Below, piece by piece: positions 57,207 through 64,000 of a stretch of DNA of 64,000 nt. Made by a program: the position numbers and the translations under genes. The stretch is from Rhizobacter sp. AJA081-3. Lineage in GTDB: Bacteria; Pseudomonadota; Gammaproteobacteria; Burkholderiales; Burkholderiaceae_C. The stretch spans positions 2,728,001-2,792,000 of the forward strand of contig NZ_CP059067.1 in assembly GCF_017795745.1 (NCBI RefSeq). Reading direction: 5' to 3'. The first letter of the stretch is position 1; every line of letters starts with the position of its first letter. The notes under the pieces are model-generated. The model made no database searches and was not told the origin of the DNA. It worked only from the letters and a program-made list of their open reading frames with translations.

Positions 57207-58036
57207 CGCCCCTGCCTCGCTCGGGTCCAGGCCTGCAAGCCGTTGATCGCCAGCAGCAGCACGAAGGCCGCCACCAGCATCACCACCGCGATCGCCGTGG
57301 CGCCCTGGTAGTCGTACTGCTCGAGCTTGGTGATGATGAGCAGCGGCGTGATCTCGCTGACCATCGGCATGTTGCCGGCGATGAAGATCACCGAGCCGTA
57401 TTCACCCAGCGCACGCGCGAAGGCGAGCGCGAAGCCGGTGAGCAGCGCCGGCGTGAGGATCGGGAAGATCACCTTGGTGAAGGTCTGCCAGCGGTTCGCG
57501 CCCAGCGTGGCGGCGGCCTCCTCGATCTCCTTCTGCAGGTCCTCCAGCACCGGCTGCACGGTGCGCACCACGAAGGGAAGGCCGATGAAGGTCAGCGCCA
57601 CGAACACGCCGATCGGCGTGAAGCTCACCTTGAAGGGCAGGACCTGGCCGATCCAGCCGTTGCCGGCGTACAGCGCCGTCAGCGCGATGCCGGCCACCGC
57701 CGTGGGCAGCGCGAAGGGCAGGTCGACCAGCGCGTCGATCACGCGGCGGCCCGGGAACTCGTAGCGCACCAGCACCCAGGCGACGATCAGGCCGAAGAAG
57801 GCGTTGACCAGCGCGGCGGCCAGCGAGGCACCGAAGGTCAGGCGGTACGAGGCGACCACGCGCGGCGAACTCACCGCGTCCCAGAACGCCGGCCAGGTCA
57901 TCGTGAAGGTCTTCATGAACGCCGCGCTCAGCGGGACCAGCACGATGAAGCCCAGGTACAGCAGCGTGAAGCCGAGCGCCAGGTCGAAACCCGGCAGCAC
58001 GCTGTGCCGCGTGCGAAGCAGGCGAGAGAAGATCAC
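57203..58036 (-). CDS. cysT: Sulfate ABC permease CysT (CysU)
   Basis: A 277-residue permease with six helices and the CysT motifs [39 protein letters not shown] and [21 protein letters not shown] (EAA loop), then [18 protein letters not shown]. The start is GTG 58036, overlapping the sbp stop (GTGA). It forms the membrane channel with CysW. Confidence 0.93.
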   Translation of the reverse strand: MIFSRLLRTRHSVLPGFDLALGFTLLYLGFIVLVPLSAAFMKTFTMTWPAFWDAVSSPRVVASYRLTFGASLAAALVNAFFGLIVAWVLVRYEFPGRRVIDALVDLPFALPTAVAGIALTALYAGNGWIGQVLPFKVSFTPIGVFVALTFIGLPFVVRTVQPVLEDLQKEIEEAAATLGANRWQTFTKVIFPILTPALLTGFALAFARALGEYGSVIFIAGNMPMVSEITPLLIITKLEQYDYQGATAIAVVMLVAAFVLLLAINGLQAWTRARQGR

Positions 58037-59046
58037 TTGCGCGTGTAGACCTGATCGAAGCTGCCGCCGTCGGCGAAGTGCGTCTTCTGCGCCTTGGCCC
58101 AGCCGCCGAAGACCTCGTCGATGGTGAACAGGTTCAGCTTCGGGAACTGCCTGGCGTACCTGGCCGCGGCCGCCGGATCGATCGGGCGGTAGTGGTTCCG
58201 GCCGGCGATGTCCTGGCCCTCGGCCGAGTACAGGTAATCGAGGTAGGCCTGCGCCACCGCGCGGGTGCCGCGCTTGTCGACCACCTTGTCGACCACCGTG
58301 ACGGGCGGCTCGGCAAGGATCGAAAGAGAAGGCGCGACGATGTCGAACTTGTCCGGCCCGAGCTCCTTCAGCGCCAGCAGCGCCTCGTTCTCCCAGGCCA
58401 GCAGCACGTCGCCGATGCCGCGCTCGACGAAGGTGGTGGTCGAGCCGCGCGCGCCGGTGTCGAGCACCGGCACGTTGGCGAGGATCTGGCCGACGAACTG
58501 CTGCGCCTTCTTCTCGTCGTTGCCGAACTTCTTCAGCGCGTAGCCCCAGGCGGCGAGGTAATTCCAGCGGGCGCCGCCCGAGGTCTTGGGGTTGGGCGTG
58601 ATCACGCCGATGCCGGGCTTGACGAGGTCGTCCCAATCCTTGATGCCCTTGGGGTTGCCCTTGCGCACCAGGAACACGATGGTCGAGGTGTAGGGCGCGC
58701 TGTTGTGCTTCAGGCGCTTCTGCCAGTCGGCGGGGATGAGCTTGGCCTTGGCGGCGAGTTCGTCGACGTCGTAGGCGAGTGCCAGGGTCACCACGTCGGC
58801 CTCCAGCCCGTCGATCACCGAGCGGGCCTGCTTGCCCGAGCCGCCGTGGCTCTGCTTGACGCTGACCACGTCACCGGTCTTGGCCTTCCAGTAGGTGGCG
58901 AAGGCCTTGTTGAAGTCGACGTAGAACTCGCGCGTCGGGTCGTAGGAGGCGTTCAGCAGCGTGACGTCCTTGGCCAGCGTGGCCCCGCCCGCGGCGGCGA
59001 GGCCGGCGGCGAGCAGCGAGGTGCGAAAGAAGCGGGTGAGGGTCAT
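58033..59046 (-). CDS. Sulfate-binding periplasmic protein
   Basis: A 337-residue protein with a signal peptide (ending GGATLAKD, about residue 25). The sulfate-binding family motifs are [20 protein letters not shown] (start of mature part), [32 protein letters not shown], and [20 protein letters not shown]. It delivers sulfate or thiosulfate to CysTWA. It is first in the operon. The upstream region 59047-59244 is AT-richer near 59125 and may hold CysB sites, though no clear box can be drawn. Either Sbp or CysP fits. Confidence 0.92.
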   Translation of the reverse strand: MTLTRFFRTSLLAAGLAAAGGATLAKDVTLLNASYDPTREFYVDFNKAFATYWKAKTGDVVSVKQSHGGSGKQARSVIDGLEADVVTLALAYDVDELAAKAKLIPADWQKRLKHNSAPYTSTIVFLVRKGNPKGIKDWDDLVKPGIGVITPNPKTSGGARWNYLAAWGYALKKFGNDEKKAQQFVGQILANVPVLDTGARGSTTTFVERGIGDVLLAWENEALLALKELGPDKFDIVAPSLSILAEPPVTVVDKVVDKRGTRAVAQAYLDYLYSAEGQDIAGRNHYRPIDPAAAARYARQFPKLNLFTIDEVFGGWAKAQKTHFADGGSFDQVYTRK

Positions 59047-59244
59047 GCGGAATCCGTGGGGGCCACGACGGCCCGTGATGCGATGGGCTCATCGTAGGAA
59101 GCGAGCCGCCGCGCGCGAACGAATCAAATCGCGCTAGCAAATGCGCGCAGCGCATGAGCGCGCCGCGGGCACGGCATCTGCAATGGGCGCCAGGGCAAGC
59201 GGCGCGCGGGCCTGCGTCGTCGCGTTTGTCGAGAAACCGACACG

Positions 59245-60051
59245 ATGACCCAGCTCAACGACCTGCAACGCTGCCTCGCGCAGCCCCGCCTCGACGGCCC
59301 TTCGGCCGAGCAGGTGGCCACGCTCACGCTGGCGCGCGTGGGCGGCTCGCTGGCGAAGCTGTCGCCTGCCGGGCGCTGGGCGCTGCTCGCCAGCGCGCTG
59401 ATGACGCCGCAGCCTTCGTGCGCCTTCGAGGCGCTGCGCCGCTCGCGCGTGCTGGCGCTGTGGCTGCCCGAGGCCGAGGCGCTGTTCGGCGTGCCGCAGC
59501 TCTCCGACAGCCCGGTGTGGGTGGACGTGGGCACGCACCAGTGGCGCTTCATCGACGAGACAGCGCTGGCCGGCGCGCCGCTGCCGGTGCGCTTCGCGGC
59601 GCTGGTGCACAAGCTCGGCAAGGCCGGCACACCGCCGCAGATCTGGCCGCACCACCCACGCCACGAAGAGCGCGCGCATGCGGCGCTGGCCGCGCTGGCC
59701 ACGCACACCGCCGTGCCGGCCGAGACGCTGGCCTTCGCGCACCTGGCGATCGACGAGTGCGAGAACCTGCATCACGCCAGCGAGCTGCGCGCCGGCCCGA
59801 TCGCTGCGCTGCTCGACCGCGTGCAGGCACGCGAGCGGCCCGAGCGCTTCACGCAGCTGCTGCAGCTGTGCGCCTGCGACTGGGCCGCCTTTGACGGCCA
59901 CCATCAGGGCGAGTACCCGAAGGCGCTGATCTGGCGCCGCGCGCTGCAGGCCAGCGCGGCGGCCGACGTGAGCGGCCTCGATGCCGATGCAGCGAGCCAG
60001 GCGCGCGCCCAGGCGGTGGCCGCGGCGTTGGGCAGCCGCGTGCGGCGCTGA
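59245..60051 (+). CDS. CCA-enzyme C-terminal-like protein with degenerate HD motif
   Basis: A 268-residue protein that aligns with the C-terminal HD half of bacterial CCA-adding enzymes: ALWLPEAEALFGVPQ, DVGTHQWRFIDETALAGAPLPVRFAALVHKLGKAGTP, HHPRHEERAHAALAAL, ENLHHASELRAGPIAALLDRVQARERPERF. The nucleotidyltransferase half is absent. The central HD pair of such enzymes reads His122-Lys123 here, so phosphohydrolase activity is probably lost or changed. It may be a tRNA- or nucleotide-binding remnant with a new role. A full CCA gene would have to lie elsewhere. Confidence 0.7.
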   Translation: MTQLNDLQRCLAQPRLDGPSAEQVATLTLARVGGSLAKLSPAGRWALLASALMTPQPSCAFEALRRSRVLALWLPEAEALFGVPQLSDSPVWVDVGTHQWRFIDETALAGAPLPVRFAALVHKLGKAGTPPQIWPHHPRHEERAHAALAALATHTAVPAETLAFAHLAIDECENLHHASELRAGPIAALLDRVQARERPERFTQLLQLCACDWAAFDGHHQGEYPKALIWRRALQASAAADVSGLDADAASQARAQAVAAALGSRVRR

Positions 60052-60114
60052 GAAGGGCTGAGCCGAGAACTGCTCCGGCACCGCAGTGTTCGCCGCCTCA
60101 GCAAACCGCCAGCT

Positions 60115-61125
60115 TCACCACCTCGCCAGTGCGTGGATCAGCCTCGCCTTGATCTCTGCGTTGGCGAAACTCGCATCGACAGAATTGCGCGCCAGCGCCC
60201 GCAGGTCGTCATCCGACCAGCCGAACACCTTTGCGCAGAGCGCGTACTCGTCAACCAGGCTGGCGCCGAGCAAGACAGGGTCATCGGTGTTGATCGACAC
60301 GGCGACACCGGCACGGCGCAGGCGGTCGATCGGGTGATCCTCGATGCGGGCGTAGACCCCCAGCTTCAGATTGGAAGTCGGGCAGATGCCCAGGGGAATC
60401 TGCCGGTCCACCAACAAGGCCACCAGTTCAGGGTCTTCGATCGCTCGTACTCCGTGATCGATGCGATCAGCCCCCAGGAGAGTGATGGCATCGCGCACGC
60501 CCTCCGGACCGCTGGACTCGCCCGCATGGACGGTGCGGCGCAGACCGGCCGCGCCTGCGCGCCGGAACGCATCCGCGAAGCGTGGGCCGGTGCGACCGGC
60601 AGCCGCCTCGTTGCCATCGATCGAGAGCGCCACCACACGAGGATGCCGCAACGCCACCAGCGTATCCACCAGTTCGGCTGCGGCGTCCGACGACTGCGTG
60701 CGCAGCACACTGACACACAGGCCCACCGGAGGGAGTCCGTCTTGTTCAGCGGCCCGCAGGCCGGCGTCGATCGCGTCGACCATGTCGGGCAGACGAGCGC
60801 GCCACGCCGGCCAGTGCGTCGGGTTGACGATCACGTCAGCGTAGCCGGCACCGGCATCCGCCAGCCGCTGGCTGTAGCCGTAGCTCAGTTCGGCCAGGCG
60901 TTCCCGGGTCGACGCCAGGCTGCAGGCCCAGTCGAGGAAATGCAGGAAGTCCGCGAGCCCTTCGAACTCGAACAAGTGCTCGCGAGGCCTGGGCATGGGC
61001 GTGCCCGCCTGACTCGCCCATTGTTCGAGAAGGCCCGGATCAAAGCAGCCTTCGAGGTGGGCATGGACCTCGGCCTTCGGCAAGGCACGCAGGCGATCGA
61101 TGGCAGCGGGGAGCGCATTGGGCAT
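60115..61125 (-). CDS. Adenosine deaminase family protein
   Basis: A 336-residue amidohydrolase. Metal ligands are in KAEVHAHLEGC (about 21-31). SIDGNEAAAG and TVHAGESSGPEGVRDAI (HAGE) follow, then DRIDHGVRAIEDPEL, ICPTSNLKLGVY and SINTDDPVLLGASLVDEY with the catalytic Asp pair. It deaminates adenosine, adenine or a related purine; the branch between adenosine and adenine deaminase cannot be settled by eye. The start ATG 61125 gives the usual N-terminus. A TCTGT-N7-ACAGA dyad lies about 95 bp upstream (61219-61235). Confidence 0.9.
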   Translation of the reverse strand: MPNALPAAIDRLRALPKAEVHAHLEGCFDPGLLEQWASQAGTPMPRPREHLFEFEGLADFLHFLDWACSLASTRERLAELSYGYSQRLADAGAGYADVIVNPTHWPAWRARLPDMVDAIDAGLRAAEQDGLPPVGLCVSVLRTQSSDAAAELVDTLVALRHPRVVALSIDGNEAAAGRTGPRFADAFRRAGAAGLRRTVHAGESSGPEGVRDAITLLGADRIDHGVRAIEDPELVALLVDRQIPLGICPTSNLKLGVYARIEDHPIDRLRRAGVAVSINTDDPVLLGASLVDEYALCAKVFGWSDDDLRALARNSVDASFANAEIKARLIHALARW

Positions 61126-61300
61126 GGAGGTACTCCAATGGGAGTGCACGGTGAGGCGTCGCCCGCCAGTTTCGTGCATCGAGCGCCGAAGCTCATACGC
61201 CGGCGCGCATGTCCAGTATCTGTTGGGGCGACAGACAAGCACCGCAACTCGCGGCAGTGGATCGTGTTGCTGGCCGCTGCGCTCTGCGCGGCGTGCGCGT

Positions 61301-61765
61301 TCAGCGTGTGGCGTTGATACGCAGCGCCGCGTGCGCATGCGTGTACTCGGCCAGCGGGCCGAGGTGCACCACCTCGCTGCTCAGGCGCGTGGCGCTGCCG
61401 AAGTAGACCCAGGCACTCAGCGCCGGTGCCTGCGCCTCACCGCGCGGCCGCACCGCGATCTCGGCACGCGCGTACCAATCGGGCTCGGTGATGCGCTCCA
61501 GCGCATCCATGCGCGCCAGGGCCGCGTCGTCTACCTCGTAGAGCTGCCCAACCACCTGCTCGCCCTGCCCCGGGCTCGCCACCAGCCAGGGCAGCTGGTT
61601 CGGTCCGATCACGTAGAGCGGGAAGCGCTCGACGGTGACGAACTCACCGGGGACGCGCACGCCCGCGTTGACGTGGGCGTTGCGGTGGCCTTGTTTGAGG
61701 GTGCCGTAGACGAAGACATGGGTGACTCCGTGGGCCGGTTTCCGAGCTCGATCCACTTCAGTCAT
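61301..61765 (-). CDS. Gamma-glutamylcyclotransferase-like (AIG2/GGCT) protein
   Basis: A 154-residue protein with the GGCT signature HVFVYGTLKQGHRNAHV near the N-terminus, a glycine/Pro-rich middle and VVGQLYEVDDAALARMDALERI, where a Glu is the usual acid. The last part is strand-rich (SAWVYFGSATRL). Members cleave gamma-glutamyl amines to 5-oxoproline. The start overlaps the thioredoxin gene end by 8 bp, so the pair is co-translated. A redox or glutathione link is an inference. Confidence 0.87.
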   Translation of the reverse strand: MTEVDRARKPAHGVTHVFVYGTLKQGHRNAHVNAGVRVPGEFVTVERFPLYVIGPNQLPWLVASPGQGEQVVGQLYEVDDAALARMDALERITEPDWYARAEIAVRPRGEAQAPALSAWVYFGSATRLSSEVVHLGPLAEYTHAHAALRINATR

Positions 61766-62132
61766 CGCGAGGCTCCCGCAATGAGGCCACCCTCCCCGCC
61801 AACCCCACAACCCCCGCCGTCCTGACCTCCGCCAGCTCCCGCCGCAGCGCCCGCTCGATCAATTGCCGCGCCGTCTCCAGGTGCGGCAGCACAGGCCCCA
61901 GGAAGTAGATCGTCTCGCCCTCGGCGATCAGCAGCGTGGGGAAGTCGACCACGTCCAGCTCGCCGAGAGCGTCTTCGTCGTCCTCGATGTCGACCTTGAC
62001 GAAGCGCATGCGCGGGCCGAACTCGCGCGCGAGTTGCTCGAAGGTGGGGTAGTAGGCGTCGCAGTTGCGGCACCATGCGGCGCACAGGCAGGCCACCAGC
62101 CAGGGGCCGCCCTGGGCCTGCGCCGTGTTCAT
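61758..62132 (-). CDS. Thioredoxin-like protein
   Basis: A 124-residue cytosolic thioredoxin. The active site is CAAWCRNCDAYYPTF (WCRNC in place of WCGPC), followed by FVKVDIEDDED, the cis-Pro in VDFPTLLI, and the final helix. The CxxC spacing is intact, and the Arg-Asn pair should change its redox potential. It is coupled to the GGCT-like gene downstream. Confidence 0.88.
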   Translation of the reverse strand: MNTAQAQGGPWLVACLCAAWCRNCDAYYPTFEQLAREFGPRMRFVKVDIEDDEDALGELDVVDFPTLLIAEGETIYFLGPVLPHLETARQLIERALRRELAEVRTAGVVGLAGRVASLREPRDD

Positions 62133-62236
62133 TCGGGCACCTTCATTCGGCGCAGTGTGCCGCACCGTGCGCCGGGGTGCTTGCCTGGCTCCCGGGCGCG
62201 GATGATGATGCGGCTCGACCATTCCGAGGAGACAAG

Positions 62237-63025
62237 ATGACGCGCAGCATGGCAACTCTCGCCACGGCCATCGTGGTGTTCGCCGCGGCGCTGTCGCCCC
62301 GCGCAGAAGCCGCGGACCTTTCGGTCGAGCAGGTCACGGCCCTGCTCGCCGCGGCCAAGCCAGGGTCACCCGCCAATCTCGCCGGCAAGGACTTGTCCGA
62401 CCTCGACCTCAGCCGGCTCGACTTTCGCGGCGCCGATCTGCGCGGCACCAGCTTCTTCGGCAGCCGGCTGGTCGAATCCGATCTGCGCGGCGCCAACCTC
62501 GAAGGGGCCAACCTCAACGGCGCCTGGCTGATGGGCACCGACTTCACCGGCGCGCGGCTCGCCGGCGCGAGCCTGCTCTCGGTGGTGATCCTCGGCGGCA
62601 CGGTCAAGAAGATGCCGGTGTTCCGCAATGCCGACCTGAGCGGCGTGAAGATGATCGCCGACCTGCCGGGTGCCGACCTGGCCGGCGCGAACTTCAGCCG
62701 CGCGATGGTGGGCGTGAACATCAAGAACCAGGGCATGGGCCAGATGCGCACCGACCTCTCCAACGCCAGCCTGGCCGGCGCGACGCTGACCGGCGCCGAC
62801 TTCAACCGCTCGCTGATGAACTTCTGCAACCTGCAGGGCGCCAACCTGCGCGGGGCGAACTTCTTCCGCGTCAAGCTGGTGGGTGCCGACCTCAGCGGCG
62901 CCGACGTGACCGGTGCCGATTTCACCGAGGCCGACGTGAATGCCACCATCCTGCGCGGTGCCGTGGGGCTGGCCGAGGCGAAAGGCCTCGACAAGGCCGA
63001 GAACGCCGACAAGATCGTGCGCTGA
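62237..63025 (+). CDS. Secreted pentapeptide-repeat protein
   Basis: A 262-residue protein with a strong GAGGAGA ribosome site and a signal peptide (ending AEAADL, about residue 25). From about 45 on, the body is pentapeptide repeats of the A(D/N)LxG type: LDFRGADLRGTSFFGS, ESDLRGANLEGANLNG and, later, GADLSGADVTGADFTE. They fold as a right-handed quadrilateral helix. A non-repeat insert (about 115-175, TVKKMPVFRN and MVGVNIKNQGMGQM) breaks the run. Its function in the periplasm is unknown. Confidence 0.87.
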   Translation: MTRSMATLATAIVVFAAALSPRAEAADLSVEQVTALLAAAKPGSPANLAGKDLSDLDLSRLDFRGADLRGTSFFGSRLVESDLRGANLEGANLNGAWLMGTDFTGARLAGASLLSVVILGGTVKKMPVFRNADLSGVKMIADLPGADLAGANFSRAMVGVNIKNQGMGQMRTDLSNASLAGATLTGADFNRSLMNFCNLQGANLRGANFFRVKLVGADLSGADVTGADFTEADVNATILRGAVGLAEAKGLDKAENADKIVR

Positions 63026-63122
63026 GCCGCCGAAGCGAAGCGCCTCTGCAAGTGCGCAGCGCAGGCGGCTCACACTCAGGCCGACGCTGGCCAGCTTCGC
63101 AGGGCCTTCGCTGTGGCCTGAG
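63025..63122. terminator. Two stem-loop regions after the pentapeptide gene
   Basis: AGCCGCC (63025-63031) pairs with GGCGGCT (63064-63070), and CTCAGGCC (63075-63082) pairs with GGCCTGAG (63115-63122). Both could stop or shield the transcript. Otherwise the 232-bp gap holds nothing recognisable. Confidence 0.4.
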
Positions 63123-63257
63123 GGCCAGTGCGGTTTCGAGCAACAAACGAAACCTGCCACCCGCCGCGATGAAGCGCGCCTGAAACGGTGCCTGCAGACA
63201 CTGACTTCACGCCACGCCCCACCGCGTGCCCTCCAGTCAGAGCCCAGGACACCGATC

Positions 63258-63602
63258 ATGAAGAGCTACCTCGCCATCGCCGCCCTCGCCATCGCCGCGG
63301 CTGCCGTCTCCACCCCCAGCCAGGCGCAGAGCTTCGTGCAGGTGAAGGAGTGGGATGTCTACGTCGACCTGCCCACGCGCTTCGCCTACGTGAAGACGCC
63401 GATGGGATGGACCTTCGTGCGCCAGCTCGACGAGGCGCAGATGGACCAGTTGCACCCGACCACGCTGACCGCGCTGCTGCCCGCCGAGCAGCCGGAGATC
63501 CACTACGCCCACCCGGCGATGGAGCTCTCGCCGCGCGTGATGGCGCTGCGCGCCGGTGGCACGCGCGTGGCCGCCAACCCGGCGGGCGCTCGCGCGCAGT
63601 GA
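63258..63602 (+). CDS. Small exported hypothetical protein
   Basis: A 114-residue protein with a signal peptide (ending PSQAQS, about residue 23) and a short mature domain with VKEWDVYVDLPTRFAYVKTPMGWTFVRQLDEAQMDQLHP. The end is Ala/Arg-rich. I do not recognise the family. The DVYVDLPTRFAYVKTP segment is well structured and suggests a small beta fold. Confidence 0.6.
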   Translation: MKSYLAIAALAIAAAAVSTPSQAQSFVQVKEWDVYVDLPTRFAYVKTPMGWTFVRQLDEAQMDQLHPTTLTALLPAEQPEIHYAHPAMELSPRVMALRAGGTRVAANPAGARAQ

Positions 63603-63621
63603 GCGGGCGCTGTGCGCGCGC

Positions 63622-64000
63622 TCAGGCGTGCGCCATGCCCGGCGCGAGCTTGAACACCTGCACCATCTCCGTCAGCCGAGAGGCCTGCTGCTTCAGGCTT
63701 TCGGCGGCGGCCGCGCTCTCTTCCACCAGCGCGGCGTTCTGCTGCGTCACCTGATCGAGCTGCGTCACCGCATCGTTGACCTGGCCGATGCCGCTGGTCT
63801 GCTCGAAGGCCGAGCTGCTGATCTCGCCGATGAGATCGGCCACGCGCTGAACCTGGCTGACCACGTCGGCCATCGTCGTGCCGGCGTCGGCCACGAGGTG
63901 GGCGCCGTTCTCGACCTTGGCCACGCTGTCGCCGATCAGCGCCTTGATCTCGCGGGCGGCCTCGGCGCTGCGCTGCGCGAGGCTGCGCACTTCCGACGCC
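63622..64000 (-). CDS. Methyl-accepting chemotaxis protein, C-terminal part
   Basis: The gene enters from the right edge; only the last 125 or so residues are seen. They are the end of the MCP signalling coiled coil ([70 protein letters not shown], in parts), with the EESAAAA methylation-helix region and a tail ending [10 protein letters not shown]. The hairpin tip and sensor domain lie outside the window. No CheR-docking pentapeptide is seen. Confidence 0.92.
   Translation of the reverse strand, partial: ASEVRSLAQRSAEAAREIKALIGDSVAKVENGAHLVADAGTTMADVVSQVQRVADLIGEISSSAFEQTSGIGQVNDAVTQLDQVTQQNAALVEESAAAAESLKQQASRLTEMVQVFKLAPGMAHA

Noticed and set aside
61209-61317. A small hydrophobic frame ending in a Trp-Arg (RQWIVLLAAALCAACAF)
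   Set aside because: It has no usable start codon in front of the hydrophobic part and overlaps a divergent control region.

Overview
The window is very GC-rich and densely coded. Many start/stop codons overlap (ATGA, GTGA, TTGA). Together with betaproteobacterial hallmarks (an EpsG-type tyrosine kinase, an Anbu proteasome homologue, a CysTWA-Sbp sulfate operon, high-potential iron-sulfur protein, NodT/MacAB efflux) this suggests a Burkholderiales chromosome of the Rubrivivax/Leptothrix/Methylibium kind. The taxonomic placement is inference; no rRNA, tRNA, CRISPR array, phage gene or intact IS element was seen.

Layout. 1-1700: an ABC permease and adaptor pair (-), cut by the window edge. 1849-6339: small envelope proteins (crystallin/glycine-zipper, Cys-repeat protein, DUF1003, DUF1488, AI-2E-type permease, DUF302). 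6554-7273: Crp/Fnr regulator A. 7541-27240: a large Wzx/Wzy-type exopolysaccharide locus. It holds a GH5 cellulase, two acyltransferases, a GH8 endoglucanase, an initiating sugar-phosphate transferase (PHPT), a PHPT/WecG hybrid protein, ATP-grasp, Wzz, BY-kinase, Wzy, a HAD-membrane fusion, two GT2 enzymes, Wzx and a GNAT/CelD protein. From 16375 to 25947 most genes overlap by 4 bp, so the run looks translationally coupled. 27257-28652: small stress/envelope lipoproteins. 28713-33500: a tripartite MacAB-type efflux operon. 33604-34382: BON protein and HPF/RaiA-like protein. 34352-39730 (-): an MCE/Mla-type lipid transport operon with an AsmA gene. 39936-43256: hybrid kinase, response regulator and Crp/Fnr regulator B. 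43346-44502: HiPIP and N-formylglutamate amidohydrolase. 44626-47321: a His-rich, HupE/UreJ-containing module that looks metal-related. 47345-48888 (-): Anbu plus transglutaminase. 49243-54771: regulators, a ferritin-like protein, PspC and rhodanese. 55295-59046 (-): sulfate uptake operon. 59245-64000: degenerate CCA-like HD protein, adenosine deaminase, GGCT, thioredoxin, pentapeptide repeat protein and the end of a chemotaxis receptor.

Three signals are not explained by ordinary genes. (1) An 18-bp directional motif, GTKCGNNNGCGNACAGAC, occurs at least 14 times, almost always 15-120 bp upstream of a start codon with its ACAGAC end pointing at that gene. It links the exopolysaccharide genes, the lipid-transport operon, regulators and stress proteins. 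(2) Two copies of a roughly 440-bp palindromic non-coding element lie 50 kb apart (3902-4340 and 54792-55229), with perfectly kept 24-bp internal arms. (3) The PHPT gene is followed by a partial paralogue whose catalytic domain has been replaced by a WecG/TagA glycosyltransferase. All functions are read from recognisable motifs and context; no database search was run.
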